A stretch of DNA of 64,000 nt, from the NCBI RefSeq assembly GCF_001536285.1, contig NZ_FAOZ01000017.1:62001-126000 (forward strand), in the 5' to 3' direction. Position numbers and translations under genes: made by a program. Below are positions 8,611-17,090 of this stretch, piece by piece. Each line of letters starts with the position of its first letter. Positions within the stretch are counted from its first letter, which is position 1. Source of the stretch: Parafrankia irregularis (lineage in GTDB: Bacteria > Actinomycetota > Actinomycetes > Frankiales > Frankiaceae). The notes beneath the pieces were generated by a model, which was not told where the DNA came from, did no database searches, and saw only the letters and a program-made list of their open reading frames with translations.

Positions 8611-9891
8611 CTACCGCAAGGCTTCCAAGGACCGCAGCTGCGCGGTGGCGCCCGACTCCGCGGCATGTTCGAGCAGCTCGTCGAAGGTGGGAACCAGGAC
8701 CTCCAGCAGGTTCGCCACGGCGGCGACCGAGTCGTCGAACTCCGTGCGGGTGATCCCGTACCGGCGGGAGATCGCCAGGGCGCGACGGCGTACCGCGTTC
8801 GCCCGAGTCTGCTCGTCGTCGCACCACAGCTGCAGGAAACGGGTGTCCTTCACCTGGAAGGAGCCGAGCCGGTGCAGAGGCTGCAGGGGCGGCTGGCCGA
8901 ACATACGGGCCGGGAGCGTCGCCCGCCAGACGCCGTTGGGAAGCTCGGCCAGCATGCCCTGCCCCAGACCGTGGGCCCGTAGCCATTCCACCCAGGTCTG
9001 GCGTGCGTCGACGCCACGCTCGCCCAGGAGGGTGTGCACGACCTGGGGCGTCTGACCACACAGCTCCTCGACGAACCGGTCGCGCTCCTGGGCCGCCTGG
9101 GTGAAGGCCAGCACCGCGCCACCTTCCACGAGGACGAGGTGGGCCGGCAGCCAGGCCGCCGCGGCGCCGACCGGATGCAGGTTCCGCAACCTGCTCGGCA
9201 CGTTGAACCGCTCCCGGTCCGGCCGTGACCCCAACGCCCACACCGCGTCGAACTCGAACGGGCGCACGGAGGTCAGCGGCCTGAACCAGGCACGCCGGTC
9301 TCCCGCATTCGGTTCCGCGTCGGCGACGACGCGCACCGCCGGGTCGTAGTGGACCCGGGGGAACGGGCGATGGGTGAAGGCGTCGAACATCAGCAGCTGA
9401 CGGCTCTCCTTCAGGACGTAGCGCACCCCGTCCCGGACCGAAGCGCTGCCCAGCTCCGTGGGCCGCAGAACACCCGGCTCCGGGCCGTCCGCCACGAGAT
9501 GGCCGATGTGAACGAGATGTTCGACCCCTCGGGTCACGAGCGACCGGGACAGCCCGAGGAAACGGGCAAGCTCGTCCGTCGTGCGTAGCAGGCCGTCGAC
9601 GATGCCTCGCAGCAGAAAGTGGTCGACGACGTCGAAGGGCTGGCTGTCCTCGAAGGTCGCCTGTGCCTCGACCTGCCACAGCGGCCAGCGCACCGAGAAG
9701 ACACGCAGCGGGCGGATCTCCGGCATCGCCATGACCAGCTCGAGGGCCCGGTAGTCGGGGAACACCAGCCACTCGCCGGCCCCGCCCAGGCCGGCCCCGC
9801 CCAGGCCGGCTCCGCCCAGGCCTGCTCCGCCCGCGCCGGGGGTGCGGGCGCCGGGTATGCGGGCCGACGCGCCGGTGGACGGGCGGCTCAC
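8611..9891 (-). CDS. Winged-helix protein of a putative defence operon
   Basis: A 426-residue protein, third gene of the minus-strand operon; its ATG overlaps the helicase stop by four bases. After a Gly/Ala/Leu tandem repeat (GGAGL units, about residues 18-38) there is a segment leading into a winged helix: FDVVDHFLLRGIVDGL, then TTDELARFLGLSRSLVTRGV and the wing ending in LRPTELG (about residues 85-155). The C-terminal 260 residues are unassigned; I see no HKD phospholipase-D motif, no nucleotide-binding loop and no membrane segment. It could be the sensor, DNA-binding adaptor or effector of the system. Function is not known to me. Confidence 0.75.
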   Translation of the reverse strand: MSRPSTGASARIPGARTPGAGGAGLGGAGLGGAGLGGAGEWLVFPDYRALELVMAMPEIRPLRVFSVRWPLWQVEAQATFEDSQPFDVVDHFLLRGIVDGLLRTTDELARFLGLSRSLVTRGVEHLVHIGHLVADGPEPGVLRPTELGSASVRDGVRYVLKESRQLLMFDAFTHRPFPRVHYDPAVRVVADAEPNAGDRRAWFRPLTSVRPFEFDAVWALGSRPDRERFNVPSRLRNLHPVGAAAAWLPAHLVLVEGGAVLAFTQAAQERDRFVEELCGQTPQVVHTLLGERGVDARQTWVEWLRAHGLGQGMLAELPNGVWRATLPARMFGQPPLQPLHRLGSFQVKDTRFLQLWCDDEQTRANAVRRRALAISRRYGITRTEFDDSVAAVANLLEVLVPTFDELLEHAAESGATAQLRSLEALR

Positions 9892-12800
9892 TGCGTGCGC
9901 CCGGCGGTGTCATGCAGCCACGTCTCGATCTCCCGGGAACCACGCAGGTCACCCACCCTCGACAGGGTGACCCGCAGCTCGCCGATGAGGGCGCGGAAGC
10001 CCTCATCCTGAGATCTCCCGAGGGTTTCGAGATCGCCGACGAGTACGAGCTGCCTGCGAGTCCGCGTCATCGCGACGTTGAGGCGGCGTAGCTCGCTGAG
10101 GAATCCGACCGTGCCGTTGCGGTTGCTTCGCGTGAAGCCATAGATGATCAGGTCGCGTTCGTTGCCCTGGAAGGCGTCCACCGTGCCGATGTTGTCCTCG
10201 ACACTCACGGGGCCACCCAGCCGCCGGACGAGCGTCTGCCGCAGGAGCTGGACCTGCTCCCGATAGGGGACGATCACCGCCCAGTCACGATGGTGGCCGC
10301 CGTAGCTGGCGAGCAGCGCCGCGATGAGATCCGCCTCCAGCCGGTTGCTGATTCCCCCGTTCGCGCCGGCACGGCTTTCGCCGCGCCGTGCCGGCGGCTG
10401 ATCGGAGGTGTCGACGAACGCCAGCGGGCTGGTGAACAGCGGGTCGGGCCCGGAGCCGGGATGGATCGTGGCGAGCACCCCGCCGTAGAAGGCGTTCGAG
10501 ATGAACGTTGCGACCGTTTCCGGCATTCGGCGCTGCGTCGTCAACGTCACCCCGTGTTCCGCCCCGATCCGCTCGAAGAGCCGCTCGAACTCGCTGCGCC
10601 CGACGATGTCCCGGGTCTCGGCCACGGCCGAGGCGGAGATCTCCGTTCCCGGGACGAGCTCCCGCGACCACTGGGCGACGTCGTTGTCCAGATAGGGCGG
10701 CAGCTGTTTGTGATCGCCGACGAGCACCGCGCGGCGTGCCCGGACGAGCGGCACCAGCAGGTCGGGCAGGGCGATCTGGCCCGCTTCGTCGACGATGGCG
10801 AGATCGAAGTCCAGCCCACCGACCAGCTTCTTCGTCGAGACCCCGATACAGGTCGCGGCGATGACATCGGCGTAGCTGACCAGTTCGTGTTTGAGCTCCT
10901 CGTCCGCGCTGGGGATCCGGCCACGCCAGTCGTCCAGCAGGGCCGCACGGGTGCGCGCGAGACCGACCGCGTCGAGCAGCTTCCGCTCCCGCTGCTCCCA
11001 CCCCGCGACGTCGTCGGTCTCGCCGTCCGGACGGGTGAGGCCGCACCCGGCCAGCTCAAGCTCGGCGTACAGCGGCTCCGCGGTCCGCGCGGTGTGGGTG
11101 AGCGCCCGTTCACGGCGTCCCCACGCGTGCTCCCGTTCCGCCAGGAGCCGCCCGCCGACGCTGTCCTGGGTCACGAGCAGTGCGACCTGTTCCAGCAGGC
11201 CGCCATGCCACGCCCGAGCGGTGGCGAGTTCCTGCTCCGCGGCGTCGACCCGTTCGGCGGCAGCCCGTACCGCCCGGTCGCGCCGGTCGAGGCCGCGGCG
11301 GCGGATCCCTGCCCACCATCTGGGAACACGCCGAGCCGCTGCCTTCTCGTACCGGTCCCGGGCCCGGGCGTGACGATCCCGCTGCCGCTCCGCCACCACG
11401 TTCAGCCGATCGATCTCGGCCTGGGCCTGGGCGATCTCCGGTTCGAGCGGCGCCCGAAGCCGCCGGGTGATGTCGTCCAGCTCGGCGTCCCGGGCTCGGA
11501 CGTCCCGGTCTGCCTGCCGCGCCTCGGCGAGATGCGCGCCCAGCAGCCCAAGCCGGGCTCCGGCGTCGTCCTGGGTGGCGCCGACGTCGGCGAACGGTGC
11601 CAGGGCCGACATGATCGGCTCGGTGTTGCGCAGGACGTCATCCTTCAGCGCCTCTACCTGGACCTCGGCGGTGAGTTCGCGCGCTGGCCCGGTCAGCGCC
11701 TCCGGGTTGCCGACGCGAACGCACCGCAGCTGGCCGGCCAGGCCCCGCAGGACGTTGTCCACGGCCCGGTTGCTCTGTGACGTGACCAGGACACGGCGTG
11801 CCCGGACCTCACCCGCCCGGCCCTCGCCCGCCCGGCCAGCCGCCGCCTCGGCAATGGCCATCTCGGTGATCGTCCAGGTCTTGCCGGTTCCCGGGGGCCC
11901 CAGCACGAGCAGCAGATCGGGCTCGCCCCGTGCGCGCTGGAACGCGTCAAGCTGACTGCGCTCCAGGTCACGGCCCGGGACCGCCGACCGGTCCGGCGGA
12001 GCGGAGCGCTGGATGCGGTGCTCGGCCAGCGTCGCCAGCAGACGGGGGCTGACCGCCTCGCCCGCGCGCAGGGCCGCCACCGCCCCCAGCTGAGCCCGGT
12101 AGACGACGTCGCTCGGCAGCACCGTCAGCGCACCCTGTGCCGGGATGCGGGCGAAGTCCGGAACGTCGTCGAACCGGATCGTCATGTCCAGGTTCTCGCT
12201 CCGCAGAACCACACCGCGCAGGCCTCGGTCGCCGTTGACCTGAACCTGCGTCCCTTCGGCGATCTGACATCTCTCGACCAGCCGGAACTCGTAGACCCCG
12301 CGGGCGGAGAAGCGCTGTTCCCGGGTTGCCCGGCGGGCGCGGTAGAGAATCGGCGTGACGGCGAGCCGGTCCCGTTCGAGATCCCTGGTCCGCAGGATTA
12401 TACGTTCGACCGTGTCGAGGTATTCCTGGTGCCGCCCGGGTATTCGGCCGGCCGGCGATCCGGACGTCCGAAGCGTCGTCCAGGCATCGGTCAGCACCCC
12501 GATATGGCTGCTGCTGCCCGCCGGGATGTTCCTGACCTGTGAATGAACGGTCCATCGCGGGCAGCGGACACTCAGGAAACCCTGGGCGAGGCTTCGGTGG
12601 TCCTGGAACGACCACCGGCCGACATGATTCAGAAAATAACCGTCGTTGCGGTTCGTGGGGCGCAGCAGAGCGATATGGGTATCGGTGTACAGCCGCAGCG
12701 TGGCTGTGGCCTGCCCGGTTTTCGTCTCCAGCCGGGCGGGGACGCCGGCGGACATTCTCCGGAGCTGGTCGACGAAACCTTCGGGATCGAGGTCGTCCTC

Positions 12801-12893
12801 GCCCCGGACGCGGGCACTCGCCATCTTCTCGACCATTCGCGCGCTCGGCACGAGGGCGATCCCTGCGGGCAGCGTGACCGCACCGGTCGCCAT
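9888..12893 (-). CDS. SF1 DNA2/NAM7 (Upf1)-like helicase
   Basis: A 1001-residue superfamily 1 helicase of the COG1112 type. Walker A is GPPGTGKT (residues 332-339), Walker B is IVDEAGQIALPDL (about residue 697), motif III is GDHKQLPP, and motifs V and VI are VDAFQGNERD and LRRLNVAMTRTRRQL. Between motifs Ia and II is a long charged, probably coiled-coil insert (about residues 440-620). The first 300 residues are an unassigned N-terminal region with a possible OB-like barrel near 210-260. It overlaps the nuclease/kinase gene by one base and the winged-helix gene by four. COG1112 helicases occur in defence systems such as Mokosh; that role here is inference. Confidence 0.88.
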   Translation of the reverse strand: MATGAVTLPAGIALVPSARMVEKMASARVRGEDDLDPEGFVDQLRRMSAGVPARLETKTGQATATLRLYTDTHIALLRPTNRNDGYFLNHVGRWSFQDHRSLAQGFLSVRCPRWTVHSQVRNIPAGSSSHIGVLTDAWTTLRTSGSPAGRIPGRHQEYLDTVERIILRTRDLERDRLAVTPILYRARRATREQRFSARGVYEFRLVERCQIAEGTQVQVNGDRGLRGVVLRSENLDMTIRFDDVPDFARIPAQGALTVLPSDVVYRAQLGAVAALRAGEAVSPRLLATLAEHRIQRSAPPDRSAVPGRDLERSQLDAFQRARGEPDLLLVLGPPGTGKTWTITEMAIAEAAAGRAGEGRAGEVRARRVLVTSQSNRAVDNVLRGLAGQLRCVRVGNPEALTGPARELTAEVQVEALKDDVLRNTEPIMSALAPFADVGATQDDAGARLGLLGAHLAEARQADRDVRARDAELDDITRRLRAPLEPEIAQAQAEIDRLNVVAERQRDRHARARDRYEKAAARRVPRWWAGIRRRGLDRRDRAVRAAAERVDAAEQELATARAWHGGLLEQVALLVTQDSVGGRLLAEREHAWGRRERALTHTARTAEPLYAELELAGCGLTRPDGETDDVAGWEQRERKLLDAVGLARTRAALLDDWRGRIPSADEELKHELVSYADVIAATCIGVSTKKLVGGLDFDLAIVDEAGQIALPDLLVPLVRARRAVLVGDHKQLPPYLDNDVAQWSRELVPGTEISASAVAETRDIVGRSEFERLFERIGAEHGVTLTTQRRMPETVATFISNAFYGGVLATIHPGSGPDPLFTSPLAFVDTSDQPPARRGESRAGANGGISNRLEADLIAALLASYGGHHRDWAVIVPYREQVQLLRQTLVRRLGGPVSVEDNIGTVDAFQGNERDLIIYGFTRSNRNGTVGFLSELRRLNVAMTRTRRQLVLVGDLETLGRSQDEGFRALIGELRVTLSRVGDLRGSREIETWLHDTAGRTQ

Positions 12894-14368
12894 CAGCGCC
12901 CGACCCGGCCGAGGTGGTCGGAACCGGCCCGCAACGCCGTGACGAGCGGGCCCGCCACGGCGGGCCGCCGGCCCGGATCCGGATCCAGCGCCGCGCTCAG
13001 GATCTCCTCCAGGTCATCCGGCAGGTCGAGACCGAAGGCGCGCAACGGCAGCGGGCTCCCGAGAGCCGGAGGTCGTCCGGTCAGACAGTGGTACGTCATG
13101 GCGGCGAGGCGACAGGCGTCGGTGCGGAAACCGACCTCGGCTCCGTGGAACCCGAGCCGCTCCTGCTCGGGCGCACGGTACTCGGCAGGGCCCTCGTCCG
13201 GCTGGCGCGCGACGGCGGCCAGTCCGAGGTCACGCAGCGCGGCGCCACCCCCGGGTCCGGGGAGCACCACCGCGTCCGGGGTGAGCGCGCGATGGCTGTG
13301 CCCCGTGTCGTGCAGCCTGGTCAGGACGTCCGCCGCCGCCGCGGCGACAGCGAGAAGCGCGGCGGCGGTCACCCGGTCCAGCGGCCGCGCTCGGGCCGGA
13401 GCCACCGGGCCGAACACGTCCCGCCAGGTCCGGCCAGCCGGCCGAGCCGAGACGACCGCGGCCTCGCCTGGACCCACCCGGCCCGCGGCCTTCCGTGGCA
13501 GGCCGTTACGGCCGCCGATCCGGTCGAGCAGGCGCAGCTGGATCTCGATCGCCGCGGCCTGCTCGTCCGCCTGCGGGTCGTGCCGGCGGATCAGCACCTG
13601 ACGGAACCAGGCCGGGCCGGGCCGTGCGGACATCACCACCGCCGCGCCTGTTCGCAGCACCCAGCCGTCGCCCCGCGACTCCTGCGGGTCGCCCTGGAGA
13701 AGGCAGTCGCATCCGGCGATCCGAGCTGTCTCGCCGGCGCGTGGACGCCGGTCGGCCGAGAAGGGGTCCGTCGTGAGCGGGGCTTCCGGCGCGTCGCAAG
13801 CCCCGCGGACGGAAGCCGGGATGCCTTCTCCTGCCTCCGTGCCCGGAGGCGATGTGCGCGACCTGGTGTACGCCGGGTAGTACGCCGCGAGCACCGCACC
13901 CGCCGCGGGCCGGGCGAGCCTGCTCCGCAGACCGGTCTCGTCCCAGATATCGATCCTGGTCGACGTCTCGGCCTCCTGCGCGCGGCGCCATCCATCCCAC
14001 CACAGCGTAGTCGGATGATCCATGGAGCTGGGGACGCACAGTATCCACTCGTCGATCACATAGCCGTGCGCGCGAGCATTCTTCTGCGCGGAAGCAAATG
14101 ACTCCCTGATCTGGTCGCGATGCGACCGCACCACCTGCGGCATGAAGTATTTGGACTGCCAGACGATGATCCGGCCGTCGAGCCGACCGTGGAAGACATC
14201 GATGCCGCCGTCCCCCGGGTTGGCACTCACCTGCCGGGCACCGGGGTAAAAAACGTCCACCAGCTGGGCGACCATCTGCTCGAAGTCAGCCCGGGCGCCC
14301 GCCGCGCTGCCGGTGTTCAGCTCATGCGCACGAAAGTTGACCACAAGGTTCTCACGCGGTCCTGACAC
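12893..14368 (-). CDS. PD-(D/E)XK nuclease-pseudokinase fusion
   Basis: A 491-residue two-domain protein and first gene of the operon. Residues 15-165 look like an Mrr-type restriction nuclease: an acidic helix with E30, then PGDGGIDV (D57) and the WQSKY motif (Q71, K73), equivalent to the D-(Q/E)xK active site. Residues about 237-480 have a protein-kinase fold but lack key residues: the catalytic loop reads HRALTPDAV where active enzymes have HRDLKPxNI, and DFG is DLG, while APE (399-401) remains. So the kinase is probably inactive. The GTG start at 14368 is preceded by GGAGGA at a good distance. Alternative: a weakly active divergent kinase. Confidence 0.82.
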   Translation of the reverse strand: MSGPRENLVVNFRAHELNTGSAAGARADFEQMVAQLVDVFYPGARQVSANPGDGGIDVFHGRLDGRIIVWQSKYFMPQVVRSHRDQIRESFASAQKNARAHGYVIDEWILCVPSSMDHPTTLWWDGWRRAQEAETSTRIDIWDETGLRSRLARPAAGAVLAAYYPAYTRSRTSPPGTEAGEGIPASVRGACDAPEAPLTTDPFSADRRPRAGETARIAGCDCLLQGDPQESRGDGWVLRTGAAVVMSARPGPAWFRQVLIRRHDPQADEQAAAIEIQLRLLDRIGGRNGLPRKAAGRVGPGEAAVVSARPAGRTWRDVFGPVAPARARPLDRVTAAALLAVAAAAADVLTRLHDTGHSHRALTPDAVVLPGPGGGAALRDLGLAAVARQPDEGPAEYRAPEQERLGFHGAEVGFRTDACRLAAMTYHCLTGRPPALGSPLPLRAFGLDLPDDLEEILSAALDPDPGRRPAVAGPLVTALRAGSDHLGRVGR

Positions 14369-14681
14369 GCCGGTCGCTCCTCCTCGGGCCAGGGAGCAGG
14401 ATGCCGCGATAAATCGTACACATCATCCCCCTGGCGGGAATCAACCACGCGCCAGAGCACCGTTCGGGCTGCCCAGACCGGAGGCGCCCGCGTTCCCCTT
14501 TGCGACCAGGCGCGCCGAAAGAGATGCCAGTGGCTCAGCCTGACGCGCGCCTGGGGCCGCAAAGGCACCTGCGACACGGAAACCGCCGCCCACCCTGCTC
14601 CGACCACACGCGGCCCTCGTCACCCGCCCGGATGGCTGCTGTCCTTCCGCCCGGCCTCCGGTTGGTCATACGCTGAACGGC
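14369..14681. other. Divergent intergenic region of defence operon and mhuD
   Basis: No gene is supported. It must hold promoters for both the minus-strand operon and mhuD. An AT-richer stretch at about 14406-14425 (cgataaatcgtacacatcat) is the best place for the minus-strand promoter, but no confident -35/-10 pair was found. Confidence 0.4.
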
Positions 14682-14993
14682 GTGAGCGTCGTGAAGATCA
14701 ATGCCATCGAGGTTCCCGAGGGCGCCGGCCCCGAGCTGGAGAAGCGGTTCGCCAACCGGCTGCACGCCGTGGACGGCCAGCCCGGCTTCGAGTCGTTCGA
14801 GCTGCTGCGCCCGGTGGCCGGCGACAACCGGTACTTCGTCGTGACGCACTGGGACAGCGAGGAGTCCTTCCAGGCATGGCTCAAGGGCCCGGCCATGGAG
14901 GCACACGCCGGGGAGCGTGCCCGTCCCGTGGCCTCCGGCGCGTCCCTGCTGGAGTTCGAGGTCGTCCACCGTTCGGTCGCCGGCGGCTCCTGA
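14682..14993 (+). CDS. mhuD: MhuD-type heme-degrading monooxygenase
   Basis: A 103-residue ABM-fold enzyme that, as in mycobacteria, opens heme to mycobilins and frees iron without releasing CO. The sequence follows M. tuberculosis MhuD almost throughout as I recall it (VVKINAIEVPEGAGPELEKR, ERARPVASGASLLEFEVV), and its functional residues sit at the same numbers: Asn7, Trp66 and heme ligand His75. It is likely a cytosolic dimer with two hemes. The GTG start at 14682 gives the same N-terminus as the mycobacterial protein. No heme-uptake genes are adjacent; the next gene converges from the other strand. Confidence 0.92.
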   Translation: MSVVKINAIEVPEGAGPELEKRFANRLHAVDGQPGFESFELLRPVAGDNRYFVVTHWDSEESFQAWLKGPAMEAHAGERARPVASGASLLEFEVVHRSVAGGS

Positions 14994-15131
14994 CCGACCT
15001 GACCACCGCTGGCCCGGCCTGCCCCGCCGGCCGGAGCCAGGTCAGGGCAGAACACGCATCCGGGCGGCGGGGCGCCGCGCACAGGGCGCGGCACGCACCC
15101 GCCGTCCGATCAGGCAGGCACCACCGTCGGA

Positions 15132-15830
15132 TCAGGCGGACACCGCCGCCACGGCCTTCCTGATCAGGTCGGCCACCTCGGCCGGACGCGAGAACATCAC
15201 CAGGTGCGAGGAGTCGACCTCGATCGTGTCGGCTCCCGCCCGCTGGTAGCCGAAACGCTGCACCTCCGGGTTGATGGTGTGGTCCGCGGTGGCGACGAGA
15301 CCCCACGCCGGGGTGGTCTGCCAACCGGCCGCGGGTGCCTTCTCCCCGAAGGCCGCCGCGGACAGCGGCCGTTGCGTTACGGCGAGCACCGCGGCGGCGG
15401 CCGGGTCGACGTCGTGCGCGAAGACCGCCGGGAACCGCTCGACGTCGACCGTCAGATCGACGCCGCCGGGGAACGGTGTGGCGATCAGCGCCGGACCCAG
15501 GTCGGAGTCGGGGAACCGGCCCTGGAGCTCGCCGAGGTCCTCACCCTGCGCGGGAACGAAACCAGCGAGATAGACCAGCGCCTGAACATTCGGGGCCGCT
15601 CCGACCACCGTGGCCACCGCGCAGCCGTACGAATGGCCGACGAGGACCACGGGGCCGTCGATCGCCGCGAGGACCGACCCAACGTACTCGGCGTCACCGA
15701 CCAGCGAGCGGTTCGGCACTGCCGGCGCCACCACACGCAGGCCGTCGGCGAGCAGCTCGGGAATCACCCGGGCGAAGCTGGACGCGTCGGCGAACGCACC
15801 GTGGACGAGGACGACAGTGGGCTGCGGCAT
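15132..15830 (-). CDS. Alpha/beta hydrolase, cytosolic (EstC-like)
   Basis: A 232-residue alpha/beta hydrolase. The oxyanion-hole motif is VVLVHGAFADAS, the nucleophile elbow is GHSYG, the acid is expected near VATADHTINPE and the His is in DSSHLVMFSRP. The ATG at 15830 is preceded by AGGGGAG; the frame is open further upstream but without a better start. It has no signal peptide, unlike its paralogue at 21181-22017, which shares VVLVHGAFADAS, the serine elbow and the final SHVxM motif. Relatives are often annotated as salicylate or macrolide esterases; the substrate here is unknown. Confidence 0.85.
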   Translation of the reverse strand: MPQPTVVLVHGAFADASSFARVIPELLADGLRVVAPAVPNRSLVGDAEYVGSVLAAIDGPVVLVGHSYGCAVATVVGAAPNVQALVYLAGFVPAQGEDLGELQGRFPDSDLGPALIATPFPGGVDLTVDVERFPAVFAHDVDPAAAAVLAVTQRPLSAAAFGEKAPAAGWQTTPAWGLVATADHTINPEVQRFGYQRAGADTIEVDSSHLVMFSRPAEVADLIRKAVAAVSA

Positions 15831-16384
15831 GCTCTTCGGGCTCCCCTGATCGGTGGTGTGAGGGCCGAGTACATCACCGGCTAGTTGACGATCTGTGTAG
15901 TACCACTGTTCCCGTGGCCGGGCCTTACGTCGCACGTCAGGCGCCGCCGTCTCGGTCCGCTTTCCGTGGCCGCCGCGCCCCGGCCCCCCCCGGTTGGGAA
16001 TCCGCCGGGCAGACGGCCGGCGACGTGCGAGCCCTTTCCGTCTCAAGGGCCATCGGTCAGGGATCCGCACGTCTGAGCCGACGACGGAGAAGGCTCGATC
16101 CACTGGACGTCCACTTCCCGTCAAGAACGTGGCCCTAATGTGGCCCGAAGCAAGCGGGCGCACCCGGGTGTGGTTCGCCGCCGCGGATCCGTCCTGCCAA
16201 CGGCTCCGTGGCAGCCGGAAACGGCCGACGGCCAACAGCCAGCGGCCGGCAGACGCACCCACGAAGACCGGGCGAGCGCATTTTCGCGCTCCGCATCGCG
16301 GTCACGAGTCACCAGCGACAGGTAACCGGCCATGAGCCATGTGCCATGGGTCAGGCGCCACGCGGAATGCCCGAGGGAGCAGTG
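15831..16384. other. Intergenic region without a recognisable gene
   Basis: About 550 bases between the divergent hydrolase and MMPL-like genes. Open frames here look like shadows. TTGAC at about 15892, in a locally less GC-rich stretch, could belong to a promoter, but no partner hexamer is convincing. A GAGGGA ribosome site precedes the MMPL-like start. Confidence 0.4.
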
Positions 16385-17017
16385 ATGTTCGAGCGGCTGG
16401 GGCGGACGGTGTTCCGTCGCCGGTGGTGGGTGCTCGGCCTGGCCGGGGCGTTCTTCGTGTTCGGCGGTGTCTGGGGCACCCAGGTGTTCGGCGAGCTGAC
16501 CACGAGCGGCTTCGACGACCCGGCCAGTGAGAGCTCCCGGGCCCTCGAACGCGCCGAGGCGGCGCTCGGGCGAACCGGCAACGACCTCGTCGTGCTCTAC
16601 CGCAGCACGAGCATGACGGTCGACGACCCGGCCTACGAGCAGGCCGTGACCGAGAGGCTGGACGCGCTCCCCCACGACGTCGTGACCAGGACGATCACCT
16701 ACTGGGTCGTGATCGGACTGTTCTCGATCTCCGGCATCACGTTCATCAAGCTGATCGGCGTGGCGATGATCATCGCGATCGTGGTGGACGCGACGATCGT
16801 CCGGGCACTGCTCGTACCGGCCACCATGCGCCTGCTCGGCAACACGAACTGGTGGGCACCGGCGCCGCTGCGGCGTTTCCACGCCCGGCACGGCCTCCAC
16901 GAGACGCCGGAGGCGCCGGAAGCACCGAACGGCCCGTACCCATCGCCTGATCCGCCCGACCCGCCCGATCCGCGTCCCGCGCCGACGACCGGCACACAAT
17001 CCGACAGCGCGGCGTAA
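16385..17017 (+). CDS. Internally deleted MMPL-family transporter
   Basis: A 210-residue product made of the two ends of an MMPL/RND exporter joined in frame. Residues 1-100 match the family N-terminus: basic start, membrane helix WWVLGLAGAFFVFGGVWGTQ, then SSRALERAEAALGRTGNDLVVLY of the first periplasmic domain. From about residue 100 it switches to the last membrane helices (TYWVVIGLFSISGITFIKLI and IIAIVVDATIVRALLVPATM) and the family tail LLGNTNWWAPAPLRRFH. Normal members have more than 700 residues, so about 500 are missing, including nearly all transport helices. It is probably a non-functional deletion derivative. The ATG at 16385 follows GAGGGAGCAG. Confidence 0.8.
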   Translation: MFERLGRTVFRRRWWVLGLAGAFFVFGGVWGTQVFGELTTSGFDDPASESSRALERAEAALGRTGNDLVVLYRSTSMTVDDPAYEQAVTERLDALPHDVVTRTITYWVVIGLFSISGITFIKLIGVAMIIAIVVDATIVRALLVPATMRLLGNTNWWAPAPLRRFHARHGLHETPEAPEAPNGPYPSPDPPDPPDPRPAPTTGTQSDSAA

Positions 17018-17090
17018 CCACCCGAACATCGGGGACCGAAATATTAGGATTTCGCGGAGGACGCCGGGCGCGGCGTTCATCCCTTCGGGA

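Noticed and set aside
8611-9891. Third gene of the helicase operon as an MkoB-like PLD nuclease
   Set aside because: No HxK(x)4D motif is present; only a winged helix can be supported.
10290-11780. Plus-strand open frame of 496 codons inside the helicase gene
   Set aside because: Antisense to a helicase with all its motifs; the translation matches nothing.
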